Source: Acidovorax soli
GTDB lineage: Bacteria; Pseudomonadota; Gammaproteobacteria; Burkholderiales; Burkholderiaceae_C
DNA length: 64,000 nt
Direction: 5' to 3'
Assembly: GCF_014207955.1 (NCBI RefSeq)
Contig: NZ_JACHLK010000007.1
Coordinates: 310,001-374,000, forward strand
Shown one piece after another: positions 29,016 to 37,766 of the stretch. Both the position numbers and the translations under genes were made by a program. How positions within the stretch are numbered: the first letter of the stretch is position 1; the number at the start of each line of letters is the position of its first letter. Under the pieces are notes generated by a model. The model did no database searches and was not told where the DNA came from. It saw only the letters and a program-made list of their open reading frames with translations.

Positions 29016-30491
29016 GTGAGCACCGAGACCCTGAACGTCGCCGGCATTGCCGTGTCGCCCCACCACTACATCGACGGCCAGCGCGTGGCGTCCGAGATGC
29101 GCTTTGACCTGCACTCGCCCATCGACCAGTCGCTGCTGGGTCGCATCAGCGAGGGTTCGCCCGCCCATGTGGACGCGGCCGTCAGCGCTGCAGCGCGCGC
29201 CTTTCCGGCCTGGAGCGCGCTCACGGCCGCAGAGCGCAAGCCCTACCTGGACCGCTTTGCCGCCGAGATCGGCCAGCGCGCCGAGGCCTTCTGCACGCTC
29301 GAATCCAACGACGCCGGCGTGCTGCTCTCGCGCATGAAGCATGGCGTGGTGCCGCGCGCCATGCTCAACATCACCTGGTTCGCCGAGCATGCGCTGACCC
29401 TGCAAGACCGCCCCATCGAGACCGAGCAGGCCACCCACATCGTGCGCCACGATCCGGCCGGCGTGGTCGCCATCATCACGCCCTGGAACGCACCGCTGAT
29501 GCTGGCCACCTGGAAGCTCGGCCCGGCCCTCGCCGCAGGCAACTGCGTCATCGTCAAGCCGCCGGAATGGGCGCCGCTCACCAGCAGCCTGCTGGCCGAC
29601 TGCGCGCACGCGGCCGGCCTGCCGCCCGGGGTGTTCAACATCGTGCAGGGCGCGGGTGCCAGCACCGGCGCGCGCCTGGTCAGCGACCCGCGCCTGGCGC
29701 GCATCTCGTTCACCGGCTCGGTCCCCACGGCCAAATGGATCGCGCAGTCGGCTGGCGCCAACCTCGTGCCCTGCAGCCTGGAGCTCGGCGGCAAGTCGGC
29801 CTTCATCGTGCTGGAGGACGCCGACATCGACAACGCCGCTGCCACCGGCGCGCTGATGTACCGCAATGCCGGCCAGGTGTGCCTGGCGGGCACGCGCTTC
29901 CTGGTGCACCGCAAGGTGCACGATGCCTTCGTGGCGGCACTGCGTGGCTATGTCGAGAAGCTCACCGTGGGCGATCCGCGCGACGAGGCCACCGAGGTCG
30001 GCCCCATCATCCACCCGCGCCAGGTTGAGCGCGTGCACGGCTTCGTGCAGCGCGCCGTGGCCGATGGCGCCACACTGCTGTGGGGCGGCGCACACCACCC
30101 TTTCGGCGCGCAGTACTACCAGCCCACGCTGCTCACTGGCGTGCGCCAGGACAGCGAGATCGTGCAGAACGAGGTCTTCGGCCCCGTGCTCACGCTGCAG
30201 ACCTTCGACAGCGACGAGGAGGCCATTGCCCTGGCCAACGGCACGGACTACGGCCTGGGCGGCGTGTGCTACGGCGCCACGGAGCACGCCAGCGCCGTGG
30301 CGCAGCAGGTGCGCACCGGCTTCATCTGGGTCAACAGCTTCGGCATCCGCGACCTGGCCGCGCCCTTCGGCGGCATCAAGCGCAGCGGTGTGGGCCGCGA
30401 GGGCGGGGACTGGAGCTTCGAGTTCTTCTGCGACGTCAAGGATGTCGTGGTCCCGAAGAAACCCTTCCGTGCCAGCTTCAGCCACCGCTAA
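29016..30491 (+). CDS. hpaE: Aldehyde dehydrogenase, HpaE-like (5-carboxymethyl-2-hydroxymuconate semialdehyde dehydrogenase)
   Basis: This 491-residue NAD-dependent aldehyde dehydrogenase has the cofactor and fold motifs PWNAPLMLATWKLGPALAAG and FTGSVPTAKWI, the general base in LELGGKSAF, and the catalytic Cys in NAGQVCLAG. It would oxidise the semialdehyde made by ring cleavage of homoprotocatechuate. It starts with GTG preceded by GGAG. Assignment to HpaE rests mainly on its neighbours (hpaD, hpaG, hpaH, hpaI); by sequence alone other aldehydes are possible. Confidence 0.85.
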   Translation: MSTETLNVAGIAVSPHHYIDGQRVASEMRFDLHSPIDQSLLGRISEGSPAHVDAAVSAAARAFPAWSALTAAERKPYLDRFAAEIGQRAEAFCTLESNDAGVLLSRMKHGVVPRAMLNITWFAEHALTLQDRPIETEQATHIVRHDPAGVVAIITPWNAPLMLATWKLGPALAAGNCVIVKPPEWAPLTSSLLADCAHAAGLPPGVFNIVQGAGASTGARLVSDPRLARISFTGSVPTAKWIAQSAGANLVPCSLELGGKSAFIVLEDADIDNAAATGALMYRNAGQVCLAGTRFLVHRKVHDAFVAALRGYVEKLTVGDPRDEATEVGPIIHPRQVERVHGFVQRAVADGATLLWGGAHHPFGAQYYQPTLLTGVRQDSEIVQNEVFGPVLTLQTFDSDEEAIALANGTDYGLGGVCYGATEHASAVAQQVRTGFIWVNSFGIRDLAAPFGGIKRSGVGREGGDWSFEFFCDVKDVVVPKKPFRASFSHR

Positions 30492-30513
30492 CCACATTCA
30501 AAGGAGATACACC

Positions 30514-31407
30514 ATGGGAAGCATCGTTGGCGCCGCCATCGTCTCGCACCACCCCGGCCTGATGCAGTGCGAGGAGTTCCGCGTGCTGCAGGGCGCGGGG
30601 GCCGATTCGGACCTCATCCCCGGCTATGCGCGCCTGCGAGAGCGCATCGAGAAAGCCCGGCCCGACGTGGCCATCATTTTCGACTCGCACTGGTTCACCA
30701 CCGGCTACCACCTGGTGGACGGGGCGCCGCGCTACCAGGGCATGTTCATTTCGGACGAGATGCCCTGGTACCTGCATGGCGTGCCCTACGACTACCGGGG
30801 CCACCCGGACCTGGCGCTCCAGATCGAAGCCGTGTCGCGCGAACAGAAGGGCTACAACCGGGTCATCAACCACCCCGACCTGGGCAAGCAGTACGCCACC
30901 ATCAACCTGGTCAAGCACCTGCGCCTGGAGCGCAGCGACACGCCCGTGGTCACCGTGAGCTCGTGCCAGAACTGCGACTGGCGCCACTTCCTGAAATCGG
31001 GCGAGGCGATTGCCGAGGCCGTGCGCCGCAGCGACCTGCGCGTGCTGCTGCTGGCCTCGGGCGCGCTCAGCCACAAGTTCAACCCCATCGACTGGAAGCC
31101 CAATCACCCGCGCATCTTCCACGAGAGCAATGTCTCGCGCCCCGAGAACGTGGTGAGCGACAAGGGCGCCATCGCGCTCATGGAGCAGGGCCGGCACGAC
31201 ATGGTGCTGGAGCGCTGGCAGGACGAGTACCGCAAGATGCCCTGGGAGGCCTTCGGCGCCCACTACCTGCAGATGCTGGGTGCCATGGGCGGGGCCGACT
31301 GCCGCGCGCGCGGCGTGGCCCTGTCGGAGTACGAGAACGCCCGCGGCACGGGCAATGTGCACATGTGGTTCGACGGTGAACAGGCGACGGCAGAGGTGGC
31401 GGCATGA
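30514..31407 (+). CDS. hpaD: 3,4-dihydroxyphenylacetate 2,3-dioxygenase (class III extradiol)
   Basis: This 297-residue ring-cleaving enzyme is of the LigB superfamily. MGSIVGAAIVSHHPG carries the first His ligands of the iron site, DVAIIFDSHWFTTGYHLVDG matches E. coli HpaD (VDTIIVFDTHW), and VLLLASGALSHKFN gives the conserved C-terminal motif. It opens the aromatic ring of homoprotocatechuate next to the hydroxyls with O2. AAGGAG at 30501 is an excellent ribosome site. The stop overlaps the following hydrolase gene (ATGA). Confidence 0.88.
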   Translation: MGSIVGAAIVSHHPGLMQCEEFRVLQGAGADSDLIPGYARLRERIEKARPDVAIIFDSHWFTTGYHLVDGAPRYQGMFISDEMPWYLHGVPYDYRGHPDLALQIEAVSREQKGYNRVINHPDLGKQYATINLVKHLRLERSDTPVVTVSSCQNCDWRHFLKSGEAIAEAVRRSDLRVLLLASGALSHKFNPIDWKPNHPRIFHESNVSRPENVVSDKGAIALMEQGRHDMVLERWQDEYRKMPWEAFGAHYLQMLGAMGGADCRARGVALSEYENARGTGNVHMWFDGEQATAEVAA

Positions 31408-32348
31408 ACTTCGAATTCCCGATCACTGAACTGCCTGCCGTGATGCGCGGCCCGCGCGTGGAGCGCCGCCGTGTGCTGGCGGGCGGCAGCGCCTGCTGGG
31501 GCACCATCGTGGAAGAGGGGGCGCAGCAGGGCCTGTTGCGCCTGGACGATGGCCGCGTGGTCGACCCGGCGGCCGTGCAGCACCTGCCGCCCGTTTCGCC
31601 CAGCAAGATCATCGCGGTGCACATCTCCTACAGCTCGCGCAGCTTCGAGACGCGCAACCAGCCCAAGCCCACCGAGACGCCGACCTACTTCACCAAGCCG
31701 CCGACCTCGGTCAACGGCCATGGCTGCGAGATCCACAAGCCCGCCGACAGCCAGTACCTGAACTACGAGGGCGAGTACGCCGTGGTCATCGGCAAGACCT
31801 GCCGCAACGTGCTGCCCGACGAGGCCTGGGACTACATCGAGGGCTTCTGCCCTGCGCTCGACATGGGCCTGCAGAACTACCGCGACACCGACCAGGGCAG
31901 CATGCTGCGCGTGAAGGGGGCGGACACGCTGCTGCCCATCGGCCCGGGCATCGTGCGTGGCGTGAACCTGTTCGAGCAGACGCTGCGTACCTACCGCAAT
32001 GGCTTGGTGGTGCAGGAGGCGCACATCGGCGACGAGACCATCTGGGGCCCGCACTACGTGGTGGCCGACATCGCGCGCCACATCACCCTGGTGCCGGGCG
32101 ATGTGATCCTCATGGGCACGCCCTGCCACTCGCGCTCGGTCGACCCGGGCGATCGGGTGGAGTGCGAGATCACCGGCCTGGGCCGCCTGGCCGGCACGGT
32201 GGTTGCCATCGCCGCGCCGCGCGCCTCGGCCCTGGGCGTGGGCCACCAGCCCACCGACAGCCCCGAGGTGCGGCGCGTGGCCTGCGGTTTCGACGAGCGC
32301 GTGCCCGAGCATTTGAAGGCCAACTACCGGCAGGCCGCGAAGCCATAA
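31404..32348 (+). CDS. hpaG: Fumarylacetoacetate hydrolase-family protein, HpaG-like decarboxylase/isomerase
   Basis: The product is a 314-residue protein with one FAH domain. SPSKIIAVHISYSSR begins the core. Metal ligands are in LNYEGEYAVVIGK (Glu-x-Glu) and the Asp in ALDMGLQNYRDTDQGSM. GDVILMGTPCHS closes it. In the Hpa pathway such enzymes decarboxylate 5-oxopent-3-ene-1,2,5-tricarboxylate and isomerise the product. E. coli HpaG is a tandem fusion of about 430 residues; this protein is single-domain and may perform only one half, or act as a homodimer doing both. Translation is coupled to hpaD. Confidence 0.82.
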   Translation: MNFEFPITELPAVMRGPRVERRRVLAGGSACWGTIVEEGAQQGLLRLDDGRVVDPAAVQHLPPVSPSKIIAVHISYSSRSFETRNQPKPTETPTYFTKPPTSVNGHGCEIHKPADSQYLNYEGEYAVVIGKTCRNVLPDEAWDYIEGFCPALDMGLQNYRDTDQGSMLRVKGADTLLPIGPGIVRGVNLFEQTLRTYRNGLVVQEAHIGDETIWGPHYVVADIARHITLVPGDVILMGTPCHSRSVDPGDRVECEITGLGRLAGTVVAIAAPRASALGVGHQPTDSPEVRRVACGFDERVPEHLKANYRQAAKP

Positions 32349-32375
32349 CCCACAACGAAAACCCGGAGACAACGC

Positions 32376-33374
32376 ATGACGACATCCTCGCCCACCCCTT
32401 CCCGCCGCGACATCCTGCAGCTGGCCCTGGCCGGTGCCGCAGGCACGCTGCCCTTCATGGCCCAGGCCCAGGCCATCGACACCGTGAAGATCCTGGCCGG
32501 CTTTGCCGCCGGCGGCACGGTGGACACCCTGGCGCGCCGCGTGGCCACCCAGATCACGGGCGGCTACGCCAAGTCGGCTGTGGTGGAGAACAAGACCGGC
32601 GCGGGCGGGCAGATCGCCATCACCACGCTCAAGGCCGCCCCGGCCGACGGCGCCACGCTGCTGGCCACGCCCATGTCCATGCTGGGCATCTACCCCCATA
32701 CCTACAAGAAGCTGCCCTACGACCCCGTGGCCGACGTGACCCCGGTCTCGCTGGGCGTGGTGTTCGACATGGGCTTTGCCGTGGGCCCGCAGGTGCCCGC
32801 ATCGGTCAAGACCGTGCCCGAGTTCCTCGATTGGTGCAAGGCCAACCCCACGGGCGCCAACTTCGGCTCGCCCGCACCGGGCTCGGTGCCGCACTTCGTG
32901 GGCGAGCTGATCAGCCGCGCCGGCAAGGTGGACATGCGCCACGTGGGCTTTCGCGGCTCGCAGCCGGCCATCCTGGACCTGCTGGGCGGGCAGATCGCGG
33001 CCGTCTCGGCGCCCGTGGGCGAGTTCTTGCCGCACCTGCAGGGCGGCAAGATCCGCGTGCTGGCCACCTCGGGCGCCACGCGCAACAAGTTCATGCCTAA
33101 CGTGAGCACGCTGATCGAGCAGGGCTACAAGGACATGGCCTACAACGAATGGTTCGGCTTCTTCCTGCCGGGCAAGGCGCCGACCGAGCTGGTACAGAAG
33201 GCCAACGCCGCCATCCGCACGGCGCTGGCCGACAAGGATGTGGTCGCCGGGTTGGCCGCCATGGGGCTGGAGGCGCGCTCGTCCACACCGGCCGAGCTGG
33301 CGGCGCTGCTCAAGGCCGATGGCGAGCGCTGGGGGCCCATCGTGAAGGCCATTGGCTTCACCGCAGAATCCTGA
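32376..33374 (+). CDS. Bug/TctC-family periplasmic substrate-binding protein
   Basis: This 332-residue exported protein has a twin-arginine-like leader ([15 protein letters not shown]...AQAQA). Bug signatures are [28 protein letters not shown] and [19 protein letters not shown]. Bug proteins bind carboxylates or aromatic acids and feed tripartite transporters (TctAB). No TctAB genes are adjacent, as is usual in Burkholderiales, where Bug genes are numerous. Its position between hpaG and hpaH suggests capture of a phenylacetate-type substrate. Confidence 0.9.
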   Translation: MTTSSPTPSRRDILQLALAGAAGTLPFMAQAQAIDTVKILAGFAAGGTVDTLARRVATQITGGYAKSAVVENKTGAGGQIAITTLKAAPADGATLLATPMSMLGIYPHTYKKLPYDPVADVTPVSLGVVFDMGFAVGPQVPASVKTVPEFLDWCKANPTGANFGSPAPGSVPHFVGELISRAGKVDMRHVGFRGSQPAILDLLGGQIAAVSAPVGEFLPHLQGGKIRVLATSGATRNKFMPNVSTLIEQGYKDMAYNEWFGFFLPGKAPTELVQKANAAIRTALADKDVVAGLAAMGLEARSSTPAELAALLKADGERWGPIVKAIGFTAES

Positions 33375-33384
33375 GGACGCACCG

Positions 33385-34200
33385 ATGCTTGACGACGCAC
33401 TGATCCAGCAACTGGCCAGCGAACTGCACCAGGCCGAGAAGACCCGCGTGCAGGTGGAGCATTTCTCCAAGCGCCACCCCGGCATGACGGTGCAGGACGG
33501 CTATGCCATCTCGCGCGCCTGGGTGGCGATGAAGATCGCCGAAGGCCGCAGCGTGCGCGGCCACAAGATCGGCCTGACCTCGCGCGCCATGCAGGTCGCC
33601 AGCCAGATCACCGAGCCCGACTTCGGCACCCTGCTGGACGACATGTTCTTCGCCGAGGGTGGCGACATCCCCATGCAGCGCTTCATCCTGCCGCGCGTGG
33701 AGGTGGAGCTGGCCTTCGTGCTCAACAAGCCGCTGCGCGGCGAGCCGGGGCGCCCGCCCGTGAGCATTTTCGACGTGCTGGCCGCTACCGAATACGTGGT
33801 GCCCGCCATCGAGATCATCGACGCACGCATCGAGCAGCACGACCGCCACACGGGCGTGATGCGCAAGGTCTTCGACACCATCTCCGACAACGCGGCCAAT
33901 GCCGGCATCGTCACCGGCGGCCGCCCCGTGCGGCCCGATGCCGTGGACCTGCGCTGGTGCGGCGCATTGCTCTACAAGAACGGGGTGATCGAGGAGTCGG
34001 GCCTGGCGGCGGCCGTGCTCAACCACCCGGCCACGGGCGTGGCCTGGCTGGCCAACAAGCTGGCGCCCTATGGCGAGGGGCTGGCCGCGGGCGAGGTGGT
34101 GCTCGGGGGCTCCTTCACGCGTCCCGTGGCGGCTGCAGCGGGCGACACCTTCCATGCGGACTATGGCCCGCTGGGCAATATCGCGTTCCGTTTCGTCTGA
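33385..34200 (+). CDS. hpaH: 2-oxo-hept-4-ene-1,7-dioate hydratase
   Basis: The 271-residue product is strikingly similar to E. coli HpaH. Shared blocks include [64 protein letters not shown] and [19 protein letters not shown]. It adds water to the C7 dienoate before the aldolase step. GAGGA lies about nine bases before the ATG at 33385. It is followed directly by hpaI. Confidence 0.93.
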   Translation: MLDDALIQQLASELHQAEKTRVQVEHFSKRHPGMTVQDGYAISRAWVAMKIAEGRSVRGHKIGLTSRAMQVASQITEPDFGTLLDDMFFAEGGDIPMQRFILPRVEVELAFVLNKPLRGEPGRPPVSIFDVLAATEYVVPAIEIIDARIEQHDRHTGVMRKVFDTISDNAANAGIVTGGRPVRPDAVDLRWCGALLYKNGVIEESGLAAAVLNHPATGVAWLANKLAPYGEGLAAGEVVLGGSFTRPVAAAAGDTFHADYGPLGNIAFRFV

Positions 34201-34210
34201 AAGGCTGGCT

Positions 34211-35059
34211 GTGCAGACACCGGTGAACACCTTCAAGCAGGCCCTGGCGGCGCGCACACCGCAGATCGGCCTGTGGTTCGGCCTGGCCAGCGGCTATGCG
34301 GCCGAACTCGTGGCGGGCGCGGGCTTCGACTGGCTGCTGCTCGACGGCGAGCACGCACCCAACGACGTGCCGCGCCTGCTGGAGCAACTGCAGGGCGTGG
34401 CCAGCGCGCGCGCCATGCTGGGCGCCGGCCCACACCCGGTGGCCCGGGTGCCCGTGGGCGATACCGCGCTGATCAAGCAGTACCTGGACATCGGCGCGCA
34501 GACCCTGCTGGTGCCCATGGTGGACACGCCCGAGCAGGCGGCCCAACTGGTGCGTGCCATGCGCTACCCGCAGGACGACGGGCAGGGCGGCATCCGCGGC
34601 ATGGGGGCGGGCCTGGCGCGCGCCTCGCAATGGATGCGCTACCCGGGCTACCTCCAGGAGGCCAATGCCCAGGTGTGCCTGCTGGTGCAGGCCGAGAGCA
34701 CGCTGGCCATCGAGAACCTGGATGCGATTGCCAGCACGCCGGGTGTGGACGGGGTCTTCTTCGGCCCGGCCGATCTGTCGGCCAGCATGGGCCATGTGGG
34801 CAACCCGGGGCACCCCGCGGTGCAGGCCGCCATCGAGGATGGCATCCGCCGCGTGCTGGCGGCGGGCAAGGCGCCCGGCATCCTCATGGCCGATGAGCAG
34901 CTGGCGCGCCGCTACCTGGAGCTGGGCGCGGTGTTCGTGGCCGTGGGCGTGGACACCAGCGTGCTGGTGGCGGCCACGCGCGATCTGGCGGCGCGCTACG
35001 GGCGGGCGCTGCACTCCGCGCCTTTGCAACCCGCTGCGGGCGCTTCGGTCTATGGCTGA
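34211..35059 (+). CDS. hpaI: 4-hydroxy-2-oxoheptanedioate aldolase
   Basis: This 282-residue class II aldolase splits 4-hydroxy-2-oxoheptanedioate into pyruvate and succinate semialdehyde. Signatures are [34 protein letters not shown] (catalytic His), [25 protein letters not shown] (metal Glu) and [15 protein letters not shown] (metal Asp). It starts with GTG at 34211, ten bases after the hpaH stop, with AAGG upstream; the next GTG at 34223 is a weaker option. It is the last gene of the operon. Confidence 0.93.
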   Translation: MQTPVNTFKQALAARTPQIGLWFGLASGYAAELVAGAGFDWLLLDGEHAPNDVPRLLEQLQGVASARAMLGAGPHPVARVPVGDTALIKQYLDIGAQTLLVPMVDTPEQAAQLVRAMRYPQDDGQGGIRGMGAGLARASQWMRYPGYLQEANAQVCLLVQAESTLAIENLDAIASTPGVDGVFFGPADLSASMGHVGNPGHPAVQAAIEDGIRRVLAAGKAPGILMADEQLARRYLELGAVFVAVGVDTSVLVAATRDLAARYGRALHSAPLQPAAGASVYG

Positions 35060-35067
35060 AAAGGCCC

Positions 35068-36894
35068 CTACAGCGGCCGCAGCCTGAGCTTTTCCGCCGG
35101 GTCCGGGACTTCGGGCGCGGGCACGCCGAGGATCTCGTCGATGGAGGGCTCATCGGGCATATCCAGGATGTCGTCCGCCGTGAGCTTCTTGCTGGCTGCG
35201 AGGGTGTTCAGCGCCGCAGTGGTGGCGGCCGCCGCAGCCGCAGCCGCCGCCACGGCTGGCGCGCGCGTGCGTATCACCACCCCGCCAGGGCGGCGATCGC
35301 CATCCTGCCCCAGCACCGCGCGGGTGGGCGCATTGCCGCAGCGCGCGCGCACCGCCTCGACACTCTCCTGCAGGGCCTGGGCATCGGGGATGCGCTCGCG
35401 GTGGCGCTGCAGCACCTGCTGGGCCATGTCGGCCAGCTTGGCATTCAGGGTCGTGCCGGCCTGGTGCAGCAGGGCGCGCACGGCGCCTTCGGCATCGCCG
35501 GCCAGGCTTTGCGCCATGGCTTTCTCGGCCGTGCTGTTGATTTCCGGCAGGCAGCCGCGCACGATATCCGCATAGGGCGGGTGCATGTTGCAGGCGTTGG
35601 CCATCAGTTCCGTCAGGCCGCGCGTGTTGGCGTAGCGCATGCCGAGGGCGCGAATCCAGTTGTCGCCATCGGACAGGTCGATGGAGGTGGCGCCGAGCAC
35701 GGAGAGCAGGCTGGCCAGGTTGCTGGCTGCCTCGAAATCGAAACCGGCCTCGTCGATCTCGCGCGCCATGTTGCGCACGGCGGCCACTGCCGCCGAGAAC
35801 TGCCGCTGCTGGATGAGTTGCAGGGTGCGCGCGATATCGGCCAGGCGCTGCACGCGCTGGCTCTCGGCATGGCGCTCCAGGATGCGCCCGAAATCGGCCA
35901 CGCAGCGCTCGATGCCCTTGCGGTCGTTGTCCGCGAAATAGGAGAAGGCCAGCAGCACCAGGGCCTGGAAGTCGAACAGCTTGGAGTCGACCCCCAGCAG
36001 GGCCGCGCGTGCCAGCACGCTGGAGGCCGTCTTGCGGTCTCCCATGTAGAACGACATCATGCCCAGCTTCTGCAGGCGCACCACCGAGTCGGGGGTGAGC
36101 GCGCTGGCCGTGCGGTAGGTCTCTATGGCATCGGCAAAGTTGCCCAGTTCGACCTGGGCGCGGCCCAGCACGTCATAGGCATCGGCGAATGAGGCGTCCT
36201 CGCCGATCAGCCCCTGCAAGGTGGTGATGGCGCGCGTGGCCTGGCCCGACTCGATCTGCGCGCGCGCCACGCCGAGCTTGGCCCAGGGCAGGGCACGCGC
36301 CGCGATCACGGCCTCGAACAGGGTGCGTGCCTCATCGTGCCGACCCAGGCGCAGCAAGAGCTCTGTGCCGATGCGCGCGGCGTACAGCCAGTAGGGCTTG
36401 CGGGCCTCGAAGCGTTCCACGCACAGCTGCGATGCCTGTTCGAAATCCTCCTGCTCGATGGCGTCGAAGATCGGCTTCAAGTGGATCTTGCGCAGGCGCG
36501 CCAGGCTCAGGCGTTCAAACAGGGCGCTGGGGGTGAAGGGCTTGAGCAGGTAGCCGTCGAGCGCCGACTCGGCGGCCTCGGCCACGGCGGCATACGAGGC
36601 CTCGGCCGTGACCATGAAGAACACGGTGGAAAACGGCAGCATCTGCGCCCGGCGCAGGTCGTCGAGCAGGGTCTGGCCCGACTGGCCGGTCTCTGCAAAG
36701 AACTGCTCGCACAGCACATAGTCGAAGACCGTGTGCTCCAGCCGGCTGCGGGCGTCGCGCACGCGGCTGCACTGCACGATCTTGGTGACCCCGTACTCGC
36801 GCAACTGCCCGACCAGAATGCTGCGCGAGGTGGCATTGCTGTCGATGATCAGCGCCAGGCTCTCTGGCGGATCCGGGTCTTTGCCTGTGGCCAT
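35068..36894 (-). CDS. TPR protein with an N-terminal pseudo-receiver domain
   Basis: The product has 608 residues. Residues 13-130 fold like a response-regulator receiver: Asp18 begins the acidic pocket and Lys118 (YLLKPF) is kept. The usual phospho-acceptor Asp is replaced by Glu63 (FDYVLCEQFF), and only one acidic residue remains at the first site. TPR-like helical repeats follow (about 150-500), for example VLGRAQVELGNFADAIETYRTASALTPDS. The C-terminus has a poly-Ala stretch and an acidic tail. It resembles CheY-TPR proteins of betaproteobacteria with roles in motility or signalling, but the exact job is unknown. It is convergent with hpaI (eight-base gap) and divergent from the ybhP-like gene. 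Confidence 0.82.
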   Translation of the reverse strand: MATGKDPDPPESLALIIDSNATSRSILVGQLREYGVTKIVQCSRVRDARSRLEHTVFDYVLCEQFFAETGQSGQTLLDDLRRAQMLPFSTVFFMVTAEASYAAVAEAAESALDGYLLKPFTPSALFERLSLARLRKIHLKPIFDAIEQEDFEQASQLCVERFEARKPYWLYAARIGTELLLRLGRHDEARTLFEAVIAARALPWAKLGVARAQIESGQATRAITTLQGLIGEDASFADAYDVLGRAQVELGNFADAIETYRTASALTPDSVVRLQKLGMMSFYMGDRKTASSVLARAALLGVDSKLFDFQALVLLAFSYFADNDRKGIERCVADFGRILERHAESQRVQRLADIARTLQLIQQRQFSAAVAAVRNMAREIDEAGFDFEAASNLASLLSVLGATSIDLSDGDNWIRALGMRYANTRGLTELMANACNMHPPYADIVRGCLPEINSTAEKAMAQSLAGDAEGAVRALLHQAGTTLNAKLADMAQQVLQRHRERIPDAQALQESVEAVRARCGNAPTRAVLGQDGDRRPGGVVIRTRAPAVAAAAAAAAATTAALNTLAASKKLTADDILDMPDEPSIDEILGVPAPEVPDPAEKLRLRPL

Positions 36895-37015
36895 CCGAGG
36901 GGCTCGTGGTGGGGTAAAGGTAACAATCTGTGTTTCAAGCACAGTGTATGCCTGCCAGCGCCATTCCGCGATGCGGGAAACCCGCCCCGCCTCGCCAAGT
37001 GTCTGTTGCTTGCGA

Positions 37016-37021
37016 CACAAT
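37016..37021 (+). promoter_or_regulatory. -10-like CACAAT seven bases before the ybhP-like gene
   Basis: CACAAT-CGGCGCC-ATG with no ribosome site. TTGCTT starts at 37006, too close for a normal -35. It is part of the recurring leaderless-type arrangement in this window. Confidence 0.3.
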
Positions 37022-37028
37022 CGGCGCC

Positions 37029-37766
37029 ATGGACAACACGGACATCCTGCGGGTGGCGACCTACAACATCCACAAGGGCGTGCAGGGCATCGGCCCGGCC
37101 CGCCGGCTGGAGATCCACAACCTGGGCCATGCGGTCGAGCAGCTCGATGCCGACATCGTCTGCCTGCAGGAGGTGCGCCGGCTGAACCGCCAGGAGGCCC
37201 GGTATTTCCAGCGCTGGCCCGAGCTGCCCCAGGCCGAGTACCTGGCGCCCGAGGGCTACGAGGCGGTCTACCGCACCAATGCCTTCACACGCCACGGCGA
37301 GCACGGCAATGCGCTGCTCTCGCGCTGGCCCGTGATCGGCCACCAGCACGAGGACATTTCCGACCACCGTTTCGAGCAGCGCGGCCTGCTGCATGTGGAG
37401 GTGGATGCCCATGGCCGCAACATCCATGTGATCGTCGTCCACCTGGGGCTGATCCCGGGCAGCCGCATCCGCCAGATCGAGCGCCTGCAGCGCTTCATCG
37501 AGCGCGAGGTGCCCGGCAACGCGCCGCTGGTGGTGGCTGGCGACTTCAACGACTGGGGCCTGCAGGTCAAGCGCATGCTGGCGGGCTTCGGCCTGTACGA
37601 GTTCGAGGAGCCGCGGGCCTTCACCTACCCGGCGCGCCTGCCCCTGGTGCAGCTGGACCATGTCTACGTGCGCGGCCTCACGCCCCTGTCGCTGCAGGTG
37701 CCGCGCGGGCGCATCTGGTGGCGCATGTCCGACCACCTGCCCCTCATTGCAGAGTTCCGGCTCTGA
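37029..37766 (+). CDS. Endonuclease/exonuclease/phosphatase-family protein (YbhP-like)
   Basis: This 245-residue protein has the EEP metal-dependent phosphodiesterase fold. Motifs in order: VATYNIHKGVQG, ADIVCLQEVRRLNRQ (metal Glu), NALLSRWPV, HLGLIPGSR, VVAGDFNDW (Asp/Asn) and WWRMSDHLPLIAEF (catalytic Asp-His). In E. coli ybhP lies next to the clsB gene ybhO in the same way, which supports a role tied to phospholipid metabolism, although the reaction is not established. The TGA overlaps the next ATG. Confidence 0.87.
   Translation: MDNTDILRVATYNIHKGVQGIGPARRLEIHNLGHAVEQLDADIVCLQEVRRLNRQEARYFQRWPELPQAEYLAPEGYEAVYRTNAFTRHGEHGNALLSRWPVIGHQHEDISDHRFEQRGLLHVEVDAHGRNIHVIVVHLGLIPGSRIRQIERLQRFIEREVPGNAPLVVAGDFNDWGLQVKRMLAGFGLYEFEEPRAFTYPARLPLVQLDHVYVRGLTPLSLQVPRGRIWWRMSDHLPLIAEFRL

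Noticed and set aside
30478..31362. 294-codon open frame opposite hpaD
   Set aside because: hpaD has a strong ribosome site and clear HpaD motifs; the opposite frame shows no domain.
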